A stretch of DNA of 35,050 nucleotides from a virus, in the IMG/VR virus record IMGVR_UViG_3300031566_000197, positions 1 through 35,050 of that record, one strand, 5' to 3'. A program made the translations under genes and the position numbers. The stretch's first letter is position 1, and each line of letters opens with the position of its first letter. The notes under the pieces are model-generated. The model saw only the letters and a program-made list of their open reading frames with translations. It was not told the DNA's origin and did not search any database. Positions 1 to 6,215 of this stretch are shown here, in pieces.

Positions 1-149
1 AATCCCGCGCCTACAGACATTACAGATACTATTACAGATAACACCTTGGACAAGCACTCGATTTCATACCCCAAATACAAAACCATAATAATCGAATATC
101 TGAACAAGGCAGTGGAAAAGAACTTCCCGATAGTCAGTAAGGTCACAGA
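1..149. repeat. Terminal direct repeat of the contig, left copy (partner 34902-35050)
   Basis: Bases 1-149 match 34902-35050 in the same orientation with one difference: A at 61 versus C at 34962, changing Ile to Leu in the initiator. The open reading frame of the initiator passes through both copies in the same phase. This is what a circular or circularly permuted genome looks like when assembled linearly. The real unit length would be 34,901 bp. Confidence 0.9.
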
Positions 150-444
150 TAAATTCCTTAAAACAAGGTACAGCGAAGGACGCACAGTAGAGGAATGTAA
201 GCTCGTGGTAGACAATAGAGTTAAGAGGTGGCTCAAGGATCCAGAGAGGTATCAATACCTGCGCCCATCAACGCTGTTCAGGCCCACAAACTTTGAGAAT
301 TGGATCACGGAGGCCCGGGCCGAACAGGCAAAAGAAATGGCTGGCAGGAAACGCAAAGAAGAATATGCCAAGGAGACAAAAGAGGGCGCAGAGAAAGCAC
401 AGCGCGAGCTGGCAGAGAAGGCCGGAAAAGGAGGCAAAGAATGA
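1..444 (+). CDS. Replication initiator (O-like), C-terminal part; gene begins at 34425
   Basis: This is the 3' part of the replisome-organiser gene that starts at 34425 and runs across the contig join; the frame is open from base 1, and the full protein would be 306 residues. The visible part carries the conserved phage C-terminal domain known as TIGR02220/Phg_2220_C: a YLN..V.KNF opening, a region on variable modified positions, then VDNRVKRWLKDPE and a YLRPSTLF motif. It is followed by a charged Lys/Glu-rich helical tail. In the family this part is thought to help load the host replicative helicase after the N-terminus binds the origin. It ends in an ATGA overlap with the next gene. No helicase or helicase loader is recognisable nearby, so dependence on host DnaB is inferred. 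Confidence 0.9.
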   Translation, partial: NPAPTDITDTITDNTLDKHSISYPKYKTIIIEYLNKAVEKNFPIVSKVTDKFLKTRYSEGRTVEECKLVVDNRVKRWLKDPERYQYLRPSTLFRPTNFENWITEARAEQAKEMAGRKRKEEYAKETKEGAEKAQRELAEKAGKGGKE

Positions 445-884
445 GGTTTGAAATTCAAGGCCTAAATAAACGGGAAAAGAGGATTATCAAAATCGTAGCA
501 GTTTGGACAGTTGCCATTATCCTGATCCAGATTGGGATTCTGCATGGCCGGAAGGTTGAGCGGGCAGAGTGGCAGGGGCGCCAGCAGATCGAGGCCGATA
601 TCTTATTTGTAAGGTTCCTGGGAGAAATCATCCAGAGGGAGAGTTCCGGGAAGCATGATGGAATCTGGGGAGATGAGGGGAAAAGTTATGGGATCGCGCA
701 GTTTCAGGAAAGGACATTTTACTGGTTAGCCGAAAAAGCGAGTTTGCAAGACCCAGACTGGAAGGACGAATCGCAACAGATAACTTTGCTTGCCTGGGCT
801 GTGAAAAACGGGTATGGCGGATTGTGGACATCGGTTCTGCAGATTGAGAAAGAAGTAGAGGATTTTTTGGAGGAGGCACAATAG
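441..884 (+). CDS. Membrane-anchored lysozyme/transglycosylase-like protein
   Basis: The 147-residue protein has a basic N-terminus, one membrane segment at about residues 17-35, then a domain that looks like a lysozyme-superfamily (SLT-like) fold. The signs are E67 in the RESSG motif, YGIAQF at about 83-88 (compare the Y/A-G-x-x-Q of transglycosylases) and a late helix NGYGGLWTS. A type II membrane topology with the domain outside the cytoplasm is inferred. The start is the ATG at 441, overlapping the stop of the initiator; the frame is open further upstream but that part reads the initiator in another frame. Its place beside replication genes rather than lysis genes is odd. It could be a cell-wall-acting early protein or an inactive relative. 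Confidence 0.6.
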   Translation: MRFEIQGLNKREKRIIKIVAVWTVAIILIQIGILHGRKVERAEWQGRQQIEADILFVRFLGEIIQRESSGKHDGIWGDEGKSYGIAQFQERTFYWLAEKASLQDPDWKDESQQITLLAWAVKNGYGGLWTSVLQIEKEVEDFLEEAQ

Positions 885-887
885 AGA

Positions 888-1493
888 ATGGAAAGAGAAT
901 GTGGCCACAAGCATGAGCAATCGAACCCGGGCATTTGCCCTTGGTGCCGGATAGACAGCCTGGAGAAGGAGATAGTTAAGATACGGGGCCCGAATACAAA
1001 GGAATATAAGGGGATAAAGGTTTTCGAGGGCTACATGGCCCGGTTGTTCATTGAGGCGGTAAAGCGGACACGCACGCAGACCGTGACCTGGAGGACCGAG
1101 AGGGGCACTAAAGACAGCGCGTTCAAGACCGAGACCCTGGATGATGTTGTGCTCTCATCGGACATCGCCAAGGAGCTCTCGGCTCCGCAATATACCAGGT
1201 TCGGAGACCTTAAGCACTGGGGCCTGTTATACCAGAGGCCGGAATGGTGGCACCAGGGGATCTATGTCTTGACCGGGACGGCAAAGAGGTTTCTCTCCGA
1301 AAACGTAACGGTGAGCCGGGAAGTGACCATCGAGAAGGGGCAGGTGATCCACAATTCGGATGAGCAGATCTCTCTCCGGCAGGCCCTGGGCAAGGATTGG
1401 AACGAGATTGCCGACTGGATTGCTGACTGGCGCAGTGGGCATCCGGAGGCTGGGCCGGTAGGGGTACAGATGGGATTGAAGCTTGGAATATAA
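888..1493 (+). CDS. Hypothetical phage protein with N-terminal zinc-finger-like motif
   Basis: This 201-residue protein starts at the ATG at 888, three bases after the previous stop, with GGAGG at 870-874 as a distant ribosome site. Residues 5-20 contain CGHKH and CPWC, a C-x-H...C-x2-C set that could bind zinc. The rest is a mixed charged domain rich in Trp (LKHWGLLYQRPEWW, DWNEIADWIADW). I recognise no enzyme motif. The protein is conserved-looking and well packed with its neighbours, so a real gene is likely. A role in DNA binding or replication control would be a guess from context only. Confidence 0.75.
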   Translation: MERECGHKHEQSNPGICPWCRIDSLEKEIVKIRGPNTKEYKGIKVFEGYMARLFIEAVKRTRTQTVTWRTERGTKDSAFKTETLDDVVLSSDIAKELSAPQYTRFGDLKHWGLLYQRPEWWHQGIYVLTGTAKRFLSENVTVSREVTIEKGQVIHNSDEQISLRQALGKDWNEIADWIADWRSGHPEAGPVGVQMGLKLGI

Positions 1494-1678
1494 ATAAAGG
1501 GCTGTCGTGGCGTGCTGGCGCCAGGTAAGTATTGGGTGCTTAAGCGATCCAAACTCGTGTCTGTCCAGATATGATATCTATGCCGAGAGGCACAGACTAA
1601 AGCAGAGAAGCAAAGCCCAGATTGTAATATTGTGGAGCAGTGGTGGGGAATCCTGCCGACAGCCCTGAAAGGATATCA
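1494..1678 (+). other. Gene-free stretch rich in hairpins, possible structured RNA
   Basis: No convincing ORF lies here until the ATG at 1679. The sequence is dense in inverted repeats: CTGGCGCCAG (1515-1524), TTGG...GCTTAAGC...CCAA around 1533-1552, AGATAT-G-ATATCT (1567-1579) and TGCC-GAGA-GGCA (1581-1592), the last with a GNRA-type loop. An outer stem GTCTG (1559-1563) / CAGAC (1593-1597) encloses the last two, which gives a small three-way junction. It is not a tRNA: no acceptor stem or T-loop can be laid out. It may be a leader RNA or a processing region between two early blocks. Confidence 0.35.
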
Positions 1679-1837
1679 ATGAAAAAATTCTACTGCACAA
1701 GGACAGGTTGCAGGTTCAATAAAAAAGGCTACTGTGGACATCCAAATCCAGACAGGGAGACAACAAAGGATGGGTTCGCCTGTTTTAGCTTTGAGCCGGA
1801 TAATAATGAGAGGAGAGGAAATGAAAAAAGAATTTGA
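1679..1837 (+). CDS. Small cysteine-rich protein, HPNPD type (copy 1)
   Basis: This 52-residue protein starts at the ATG at 1679, with AAAGGA at 1668-1673. It contains C-x4-C, then YCGHPNPD, then FACFSFEPDN. The Cys spacing suggests a small metal-binding knuckle. The same core (C.HPNPD followed by F.CF.F) occurs in the protein at 25214-25408, so this genome holds two distant relatives. The gene end overlaps the next coding region. Function unknown; a regulatory or DNA/RNA-binding role is only a guess. Confidence 0.6.
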   Translation: MKKFYCTRTGCRFNKKGYCGHPNPDRETTKDGFACFSFEPDNNERRGNEKRI

Positions 1838-2195
1838 AGATTTACTTGGAAAGACTTTATCGAAGATTGAAAATCTCGATAATGAAGAATTGATTTTTAC
1901 ATTGGCTAATGGAGAAAAGTATAAACTTTATCACGAATCAGATTGCTGTGAATCAGTAACTATTGAAGAAATTATTGGTGATTTGAATGATTTAATAGGG
2001 TCTCCAATTATTCAAGCAGAGGAAGTAATACACGAACAAGATTTTAACCCAAAAGGGATAAAGATTCCAGAATATCAAGATAGTTTTACTTGGACTTTTT
2101 ACAAACTTGCTACGGCTAAAGGATTTGTAACAATTAGGTGGTATGGCGAGTCTAATGGTTATTATTCGGAAACAGTTGATTTTGCAAAGATTTAA
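1821..2195 (+). CDS. Phage protein resembling the DUF7448 family
   Basis: The start chosen is the ATG at 1821, preceded by AGGAGAGG at 1811-1818, giving 124 residues; the upstream in-frame start at 1734 would read through the Cys-rich gene and is unlikely. The motifs YHESDCCESV, IGDLNDLIGSPI and a Trp-Thr-Phe-Tyr-Lys stretch followed by IRWYGESNGYYSE match, from memory, a small phage family named DUF7448; the name was not checked. No biochemical role is known to me. The base composition becomes AT-rich from here to about 5000, unlike the flanking genes, which suggests this block was acquired together. Confidence 0.8.
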   Translation: MKKEFEDLLGKTLSKIENLDNEELIFTLANGEKYKLYHESDCCESVTIEEIIGDLNDLIGSPIIQAEEVIHEQDFNPKGIKIPEYQDSFTWTFYKLATAKGFVTIRWYGESNGYYSETVDFAKI

Positions 2196-2205
2196 GGAGA
2201 CCTAA

Positions 2206-2439
2206 ATGACCCATCTTAAATTTGAAGTGATAAAGGAAAAGCCAAAGACAAAAGTTTATGGAGTTTTGTCTGTGCATATCCTTGCCGACAATTCTCAAGC
2301 ATACGACAAATCAATACTGGGAAAGATTTACTGGTATGGTAAATGGAGACAATATGTCTTTGAGCCTGCCCCGGATACTATTTGGAGTCAGAGTTGTCTG
2401 GAAGAAGTATACGAATTCCTTTTGTCCTTAAAAAATTGA
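2206..2439 (+). CDS. Small hypothetical protein, 77 residues
   Basis: The ATG at 2206 follows AAGGAG (2195-2200) and the stop of the previous gene by ten bases. The protein has a beta-rich centre (KVYGVLSVHILADNS) and a Trp-rich second half with KWRQYVFEPAPDT ahead of SQSCLEEVYEFLLSLK. The WRQYVFEP...IW pattern is one seen in small early proteins of several phages. No function can be assigned. It is part of a chain of closely spaced small early genes. Confidence 0.7.
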   Translation: MTHLKFEVIKEKPKTKVYGVLSVHILADNSQAYDKSILGKIYWYGKWRQYVFEPAPDTIWSQSCLEEVYEFLLSLKN

Positions 2440-2451
2440 TTTGGAGGAGAA

Positions 2452-2697
2452 ATGAGTGATGAATTGAGGAAGATAGTTAGAAACAAATTAAGCGAATACC
2501 CATTGACTCACCCAGAAATAGATGAATTAGTTGATAATGTCCTTTCTTGGCACAAATCCGAGAGGAAGAAGTGGGCGATAAGCAGGAAGCCGAAGAAGAA
2601 AGAATATATCTCTTTGGAAAATATGGAAGGCAGACATAATATAGATGGTTACAATGAAGGTGTTGCCGACTATATTAAGAGTATTGAGGAGGGATAA
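2452..2697 (+). CDS. Small hypothetical protein, 81 residues
   Basis: Start ATG at 2452 with a good GGAGGA site at 2443-2448. The protein is mostly helical and charged, with YPLTHPEIDELVDNVLSWH and a basic KKWAISRKPKKKEY patch in the middle. The stop overlaps the next start (TAATG at 2695-2699), so translation is probably coupled. Function not recognised. Confidence 0.7.
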   Translation: MSDELRKIVRNKLSEYPLTHPEIDELVDNVLSWHKSERKKWAISRKPKKKEYISLENMEGRHNIDGYNEGVADYIKSIEEG

Positions 2698-3092
2698 TGG
2701 AAAAAGAAGACGGAGTTTGTAGTCGGGAATTAGCCCAAAGACTTAAAAAATCAGGAGAGAAGCAGAAATGTTTATGGTATTGGCAATATAATGGGAAAGA
2801 CTCTTGTCTTAAAGAATATACTTTGGAATGCGGGAGGGGTTATGGAATAAGTAAAAAAGATTGCTATGCCCCTACCGTTACTGAACTAGGAGAGAGATTG
2901 CCAGCCCGGATAATAGATAACGAAGGAAGTGAATGGTTTTTGGAAATATGGAAAGTTAATCCAGGTAAATGGGAAGTTAAATACAGAAATGGTGAGTGTG
3001 ATTTTATTATTGAATATGCCGATAATCTCGCAAACGCAATGACAGAGATGCTGATATATCTACGGAAGAATAAGTGGATAGAGGAGGGATGA
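2697..3092 (+). CDS. Conserved small phage protein with Cys motif and ELGERLP segment
   Basis: This 131-residue protein begins CSRELAQRLKKSG and continues LWYWQY, CLKEY, then YAPTVTELGERLP, and ends NLANAMTEMLIYLRKN. This order (SxxLAxRLKxLG, W/F-Y-W, APTxxELGExLP, then ANAMAxMLIYL) is a pattern I know from a widespread family of small phage proteins without known function. The start overlaps the stop of the preceding gene by one base. The domain between 85 and 115 is Trp-rich. A role in host takeover would be a guess. Confidence 0.75.
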   Translation: MEKEDGVCSRELAQRLKKSGEKQKCLWYWQYNGKDSCLKEYTLECGRGYGISKKDCYAPTVTELGERLPARIIDNEGSEWFLEIWKVNPGKWEVKYRNGECDFIIEYADNLANAMTEMLIYLRKNKWIEEG

Positions 3093-3093
3093 G

Positions 3094-3243
3094 ATGAATA
3101 AGATAACTATTAAAACCCCTGATGGTAAAGTTAAGAGGTGGGTCGCAAAAGGGAAGTATCTTAGTTCCAAACAATGGAAAGAAATTACTGATGAAATCCT
3201 TAAATTGTTGAGAGAGTCAGATGTATATATCAAGGAGGGATGA
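3094..3243 (+). CDS. Very small hypothetical protein, 49 residues
   Basis: ATG at 3094 directly after the previous stop, with GAGGAGG at 3081-3087. The product begins MNKITIKTPDGKVKRW and is basic with a helical C-terminus. The downstream gene starts two bases after its TGA and uses the AAGGAGG at 3231-3237 inside this ORF. Packing and a good ribosome site support it as a gene; function unknown. Confidence 0.6.
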   Translation: MNKITIKTPDGKVKRWVAKGKYLSSKQWKEITDEILKLLRESDVYIKEG

Positions 3244-3244
3244 G

Positions 3245-3439
3245 ATGGAAATTATTGAGATACCGACTGGTGAATTATTGAAAGACAAGCAGGAAAGTCT
3301 TTTGGACATAACAAATTGCAAGATGGCATTACGATTAGGAATTACCAAGTATAGCGGTGGCTCTGTTCAGGAACGGTTAGAGATAAACCAGAAGATTGTA
3401 GAAAAAATAGATATAGAATTAAATAGGAGGATAAAGTGA
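3245..3439 (+). CDS. Small hypothetical protein, 64 residues
   Basis: The ATG at 3245 is preferred over the upstream in-frame start at 3221 because it follows AAGGAGGGATGAG closely. The protein is a single charged alpha-helical domain with LLKDKQESLLDITNCKMALRLG and ends KIDIELNRRIK. The next gene overlaps its stop (ATG at 3439 within GTGATG). No family recognised. Confidence 0.6.
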   Translation: MEIIEIPTGELLKDKQESLLDITNCKMALRLGITKYSGGSVQERLEINQKIVEKIDIELNRRIK

Positions 3440-3579
3440 TGCCAAGATGGATAGAAGTTATAGAATGGATTAGCAGGGCAGTGTTGGGAGTTGTAGTTAT
3501 CCTTATACTTATTTATTTCAATGGGATATTTTGGAACTGGTTATGGAGAAAATTAAGAGGAAAGGAGGGGAAGAAATGA
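3439..3579 (+). CDS. Small single-span membrane protein, 46 residues
   Basis: The ORF runs from the ATG at 3439, after AGGAGG at 3425-3430, to the TGA at 3577-3579. It encodes MPRWIEVIEWISRA, one hydrophobic segment at about residues 14-30 (VLGVVVILILIYF), a Trp-rich interface (FWNWLW) and a very basic tail. This is the layout of a small inner-membrane protein with its C-terminus inside. The next ATG lies within its stop region (ATGA). A holin-like or superinfection-exclusion function is possible but unsupported. Confidence 0.6.
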   Translation: MPRWIEVIEWISRAVLGVVVILILIYFNGIFWNWLWRKLRGKEGKK

Positions 3580-3803
3580 TACTAACAGAAGAAAAAATCA
3601 AAGTTTATGAGGATTACTTTATCCAGTTTCTTTTTTGTAGAAATAGGGAGTTGTTGAGAAAAGAGAACAGGGAACTTTATGACGCATTATTTAATCGTTA
3701 TTTAATGGAATGGCAGGCTGTTCCTGATAGTATGGACGATGCACTAAAGATAGTAAATGAGAACTTTGTTGAGGATTTATTTGGTAAAGAGGCAAAGAAA
3801 TGA
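3576..3803 (+). CDS. Small acidic helical protein, 75 residues
   Basis: Start ATG at 3576, overlapping the stop of the membrane protein, with AGGAGGGG at 3563-3570 as its ribosome site. The protein is helical throughout (EEKIKVYEDYFIQFLF, NRELYDALFNRYLMEW) and ends in EDLFGKEAKK. No catalytic motif. It overlaps the next gene by ATGA. Confidence 0.6.
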   Translation: MILTEEKIKVYEDYFIQFLFCRNRELLRKENRELYDALFNRYLMEWQAVPDSMDDALKIVNENFVEDLFGKEAKK

Positions 3804-3991
3804 TTGAGAGAATCTCTTTGAATGGTAAGAGATATGTGATTAGTAGAAGTTATAAGGAGATAAGCCAATTTTGTCGTGCCAATAAAATCTCCATAAGTTG
3901 GATTAGGCGATGGATTCGGTCAAGTGCGAGATTCCATCTCTATTACTATTTAAGATTATGGGGAAGTTACAAATCAAGGGGGAAGAAGTGA
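3800..3991 (+). CDS. Small basic protein, possible HTH, 63 residues
   Basis: ATG at 3800 overlaps the previous TGA, a typical coupled pair. The protein is strongly basic (many Arg/Lys) and has a segment SYKEISQFCRANKISISWIRR that could be a helix-turn-helix. The tail is rich in Tyr and Arg. DNA binding is plausible from charge and shape but is not shown. Confidence 0.5.
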   Translation: MIERISLNGKRYVISRSYKEISQFCRANKISISWIRRWIRSSARFHLYYYLRLWGSYKSRGKK

Positions 3992-4011
3992 ATAGGACAA
4001 AGGAGGAATAG

Positions 4012-4725
4012 ATGCCATTAAAAATATCTCACGGTAATATGTACGACTGGATAACCCACATGCACAGTCATCTGGGTGGAGAATGTCCGCATCGATGTTA
4101 TTATTGCTATGTCCAAAGAAATCCCCGGGGAGTTAGCGGAAGGTATCAGGGCGAAGTAAGGCTTATTAGAGAGGAGTTAGGGGTTAATTATGGAGCAGGA
4201 AGAATTATTTTTATTGAGCATATGAACGATATGTTTGCTGAAGGTGTTAAGGAAGAATGGATAAGAGATATTTTTGCTCATTGTAACCAGTATAAAGAGA
4301 ACACTTATATTTTTCAGACTAAGAACCCTGGAAGGGCGCATCAGTTCAGAGATTACTTCCCTAAGAAATTCCTGATAGGCACTACAATAGAAACCAACAG
4401 GGATGTAAAAGAGAGCAAAGCGCCATGCCCAGAAGAAAGATTTCTGGGTATTAGAAAGTTCTTAGAGTTTGATTCTTATAGAGACAACACTGAAATTTTT
4501 ATCACCATTGAGCCTATAATGGATTTTGATGTTGATGTTTTGTTTGACTGGATAACAAAAGTATATCCCTCATTTGTGAATATCGGAGCTGACTCTAAGA
4601 ATACTGGCTTAGCTGAGCCATCGCCTGATAAGGTAAGAAACCTGATTAGCTTATTGAACAGTAGGGGCATAGCAATCAGGAAAAAGATGAATTTACATCG
4701 GTTATGGCGGGAGTTCCCGGAATGA
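4012..4725 (+). CDS. Radical-SAM family protein related to phage DUF5131-type proteins
   Basis: This 237-residue protein has the radical-SAM cluster motif C25-x3-C29-x2-C32 (ECPHRCYYCYV), which binds a 4Fe-4S cluster and S-adenosylmethionine. Downstream it reads IIFIEHMNDMFAEGV (about 65-79), FQTKNPGRA (about 100-108) and IGTTIETNRD, the same order of motifs as DUF5131/Gp37-like phage radical-SAM proteins and more distantly spore photoproduct lyase. Substrate unknown; nucleic-acid modification is an inference. The ribosome site AAGGAGG at 4001-4007 precedes the ATG at 4012. It overlaps the next gene by four bases, so the pair is probably co-translated. Confidence 0.8.
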   Translation: MPLKISHGNMYDWITHMHSHLGGECPHRCYYCYVQRNPRGVSGRYQGEVRLIREELGVNYGAGRIIFIEHMNDMFAEGVKEEWIRDIFAHCNQYKENTYIFQTKNPGRAHQFRDYFPKKFLIGTTIETNRDVKESKAPCPEERFLGIRKFLEFDSYRDNTEIFITIEPIMDFDVDVLFDWITKVYPSFVNIGADSKNTGLAEPSPDKVRNLISLLNSRGIAIRKKMNLHRLWREFPE

Positions 4726-5012
4726 GAAGAAAAACTTTGGACAACATAACGAAGTGGGGATTTTTGCAGGATATTTTTGGCTATTGTTTTCTCCGGCGTT
4801 CTATACAGGGGCAGACCGCTATATTAGTTTATAACTGTCCACTTTGTGGGAAGGAATTCCTTGATGTTGATAATCCGACATTTTATGAATTTGAAAAGAA
4901 ATGCCTTAAACATTTGGATAAGTGCTACTGGCATAGTAAAAAACCTGTAACAATGAACTATATTTTCACCAAGATGAAAATAGCAAAAATGAAAATTAGT
5001 TACAACGACTAA
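4722..5012 (+). CDS. Zinc-finger-like protein coupled to the radical-SAM gene
   Basis: The ATG at 4722 sits in an ATGA overlap with the radical-SAM stop and is preferred over the in-frame ATG at 4704. The 96-residue product has CPLCGKEF near residues 40-47 and later C-x3-H-x3-C (CLKHLDKC), which together look like a C2-HC zinc site, and a basic C-terminus. Because of the overlap it may act with the radical-SAM enzyme, for example in nucleic-acid recognition. That link is inference. Confidence 0.65.
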   Translation: MRRKTLDNITKWGFLQDIFGYCFLRRSIQGQTAILVYNCPLCGKEFLDVDNPTFYEFEKKCLKHLDKCYWHSKKPVTMNYIFTKMKIAKMKISYND

Positions 5013-5026
5013 GGAGGTGAGGTAAG

Positions 5027-5293
5027 ATGATGGAGTTTTTGGAATTTTGCTGGACGAATGCCTGGAGGGTAGTTATCTTGCTGTATATCGGGGCGAGCAT
5101 CGGCGGAGCTCTGTGTTATGTTATTGCAAGCATGGATGCTGATGGCAGGATGGCGGACATGTTCGCGGACCTGGACAACCCGGCGAATGTGAGCAAGAGG
5201 ATAGGAAAGAAAGCCAGGAAAAAAGAATGGATTGATCCTGAGGTTGATCCTGATTTGATAAACTATGTTGAGAAAGGAGCAGCGAAGGAATGA
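5027..5293 (+). CDS. Single-span membrane protein, 88 residues
   Basis: AAGGAGGTGAGG at 5011-5022 is a very strong ribosome site for ATG 5027 (ATG 5030 is also possible). The first 35 residues form one hydrophobic helix (WRVVILLYIGASIGGALCYVI), followed by an acidic then basic soluble tail. N-terminus outside or inside cannot be told. It overlaps the resolvase gene by four bases. Function unknown. Confidence 0.6.
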   Translation: MMEFLEFCWTNAWRVVILLYIGASIGGALCYVIASMDADGRMADMFADLDNPANVSKRIGKKARKKEWIDPEVDPDLINYVEKGAAKE

Positions 5294-5763
5294 TAATTTT
5301 AGGCATAGATCCCGGGCCCGAAAAGAGTTGGTGGGTAACATGGAGCACAGGACTTCAAAAGATTATTGAAAAGGGAATATTCCCTAATACAGACTTCCCT
5401 CCAACGCTTATGGTAGACATAATAGTAATAGAGAATGTTCAGTGCTTTGGAATGCCTGTTGGTGAAAGCGTTTTTGAAACTGCTAAAGCTATTGGCAGGT
5501 TTTTGGAGAGGGCAGATAACAGACCCATCCCAGCGATTCAGGTTGGTCGCCGGGAAATTAAACTCCATTTTTGCAATTCGACAAAAGCCAAAGACAGCAA
5601 TATAAGACAGGTGATACTGGACCGGTTCGGCGGGAAAGAAAAAGCAATCGGGAATAAGAAAAATCCGGGCGTATTGTATGGGGTGAAAGCTGACCTTTGG
5701 TCATGTCTTGCGCTGGTTATTTATTATTATGAAACAAATAAGAAAGGTAAGAAAGGGAGGTGA
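5290..5763 (+). CDS. RuvC-type Holliday junction resolvase
   Basis: The 157-residue protein starts with ILGIDPGPEKS, the first RuvC-fold strand with catalytic D7. It continues with VIENVQ (E48), a central KAKDSNIRQVIL segment (D102) and a C-terminal GVKADLWSCLALVIY with D135. This acid set on an RNase-H-like fold is that of phage and bacterial RuvC endonucleases that cut four-way junctions. In a phage it would clear branched DNA before packaging. It is shorter than E. coli RuvC (173) but within the phage range. It is the last clear gene of the early block. Confidence 0.85.
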   Translation: MIILGIDPGPEKSWWVTWSTGLQKIIEKGIFPNTDFPPTLMVDIIVIENVQCFGMPVGESVFETAKAIGRFLERADNRPIPAIQVGRREIKLHFCNSTKAKDSNIRQVILDRFGGKEKAIGNKKNPGVLYGVKADLWSCLALVIYYYETNKKGKKGR

Positions 5764-5792
5764 TCAGGTAAGGAAAAATTGAAGGGGTAACC

Positions 5793-5823
5793 GGGGGGCA
5801 GTTTTGGAGAGAAGCTGTCCCCC
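5793..5823 (+). other. Intergenic GC-rich hairpin
   Basis: GGGGGGCAG (5793-5801) pairs with CTGTCCCCC (5815-5823), nine pairs with one G-U and a 13-base loop. No T-run follows (TAATAAAAC), so it is not a standard intrinsic terminator. A near twin lies at 34217-34253. It may be an mRNA processing or stabilising element. Confidence 0.55.
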
Positions 5824-5888
5824 TAATAAAACAGGGTGGCGACCCCAAACAAATTTACTAATTCAAAAAGAATTTGTCAAGGAGATTT

Positions 5889-6068
5889 ATGGGGAAGCCT
5901 GACGGCGACTGGGAAAAAGAACTGGTTGAAAGAGCGCGCGAGATAAAACGGAAGAAAAGCGGGGTCTTAACTTTTGAAGTGAAATTAGTCGGGGAATGTG
6001 TAAAGGTAACAATTTCTGGCGGGCCGACATCCTGGTATGAAGAATATGAGAAAAAAGAAAAATCTTGA
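5889..6068 (+). CDS. Small hypothetical protein, 59 residues
   Basis: ATG 5889 has AAGGAGA at 5879-5885; the in-frame TTG at 5874 would place the ribosome site inside the gene and is rejected. The product is highly charged (EKELVERAREIKRKKSG) with a short beta segment LTFEVKLVGECVKVTISGG. It sits alone between the GC-rich hairpin and the late promoter, whose -35 box overlaps its stop codon. Function unknown. Confidence 0.6.
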   Translation: MGKPDGDWEKELVERAREIKRKKSGVLTFEVKLVGECVKVTISGGPTSWYEEYEKKEKS

Positions 6069-6093
6069 CAAAAGCAAAAGCGTGAAGTAAACT
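6065..6093 (+). promoter_or_regulatory. Candidate late promoter (pR'-like)
   Basis: TTGACA at 6065-6070 and TAAACT at 6088-6093 are separated by 17 bases; the -35 box is perfect and the -10 box matches 4 of 6. Transcription would start near 6100, run into the strong terminator at 6137-6192 and, if that is overcome, into the terminase and structural genes. Confidence 0.65.
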
Positions 6094-6136
6094 ATTATTG
6101 ACAATAGAATATTGCAGCCCTGACAGATAAATCACG

Positions 6137-6192
6137 GGGGCTATTGCCTTGATTCAGCAAAAACTGAATCGGGGCGGTAGCCCCTTTTTTTT
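6137..6192 (+). terminator. Strong intrinsic terminator ahead of the late genes
   Basis: GGGGCTATTGCC (6137-6148) pairs with GGCGGTAGCCCC (6173-6184), and inside it TTGATTCAG pairs with CTGAATCGG around a CAAAAA loop. The whole stem is about 21 pairs with a few G-U, followed by eight T (6185-6192). It is placed only about 40 bases after the likely start of the late transcript. Confidence 0.9.
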
Positions 6193-6215
6193 ATGCCACA
6201 AATAGGAGGAGATTA

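Noticed and set aside
300-440. Longer N-terminus for the lysozyme-like gene, from TTG 300
   Set aside because: This part reads the initiator gene in another frame, and ATG 441 is in an ATGA overlap with the initiator stop.
1494-1678. tRNA gene
   Set aside because: No acceptor stem, anticodon arm or T-loop could be laid out in the hairpin-rich sequence.
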